In this document: positions 12,890 to 13,607 of the stretch, one piece after another
Layout: every line of letters begins with the position of its first letter
Numbering within the stretch: position 1 is the stretch's first letter
NCBI GenBank assembly: GCA_946478985.1
Contig: CAMLDZ010000081.1
Span: 1 to 13,607, forward strand
Length of the DNA stretch: 13,607 bases
Direction of reading: 5' to 3'
Source of the DNA: an uncultured Solimonas sp.
GTDB taxonomy: Bacteria > Pseudomonadota > Gammaproteobacteria > Nevskiales > Nevskiaceae
Made by a program: the position numbers and the translations under genes
The notes under the pieces: model-generated
Databases searched by the model: none
What the model was told of the DNA's origin: nothing
The model's input: the letters and a program-made list of their open reading frames with translations, nothing else

Positions 12890-13607
<718 letters not shown>

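Overview
This is a 13.6 kb piece of ordinary bacterial chromosome with very high GC. The gene order pncC-recA-recX-alaS-lysC, the protein sequences (for example a LysC very like that of pseudomonads) and the GC content suggest a high-GC gammaproteobacterium. Something near Pseudomonadales, Xanthomonadales or Nevskiales fits, but the genus cannot be read from the window. There are 12 complete genes and 2 cut by the window ends. I see no tRNA, rRNA, CRISPR array, insertion sequence, phage gene or attachment site. No gene-free stretch exceeds 300 bases; the longest are 7280-7465 (recA leader) and 9946-10125 (between the patatin gene and alaS).

Left part (1-5023). After the last 18 codons of a rightward gene and a 97-bp double palindrome come five leftward genes. 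In transcription order these are an ACAT1-type thiolase, a DUF4442 hot-dog thioesterase-like protein, a YnfA membrane protein, a THEM6-type hot-dog thioesterase and 2,4-dienoyl-CoA reductase FadH. Four of the five act, or probably act, on acyl-CoA, so this is a fatty-acid or branched-chain acid breakdown block. It seems to form about three transcription units: the thiolase alone (a hairpin follows it), DUF4442-ynfA (8 nt apart) and thioesterase-fadH (7 nt apart).

Middle (5024-8990). Back to back with the thiolase is a leucine (branched-chain amino acid) dehydrogenase gene, whose -10 box sits so close to the ATG that the mRNA may be leaderless. The dehydrogenase overlaps pncC (NMN amidase), followed by thpR (RNA 2',3'-cyclic phosphodiesterase), recA and recX. 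This is the widespread cinA/pncC-recA-recX locus with thpR inserted and no lexA. No E. coli-type LexA box is visible before recA.

Right part (8944-13607). A patatin-like lipoprotein gene runs leftward and overlaps the 3' end of recX by 47 bp. alaS and lysC then run rightward, separated by a second copy of the double palindrome. lysC is cut by the window end within its kinase domain.

No clearly new multi-gene system is present. The points most worth a second look are the two REPIN-like palindromes, the divergent LeuDH/thiolase pair, two putative leaderless genes, and the altered recA locus.
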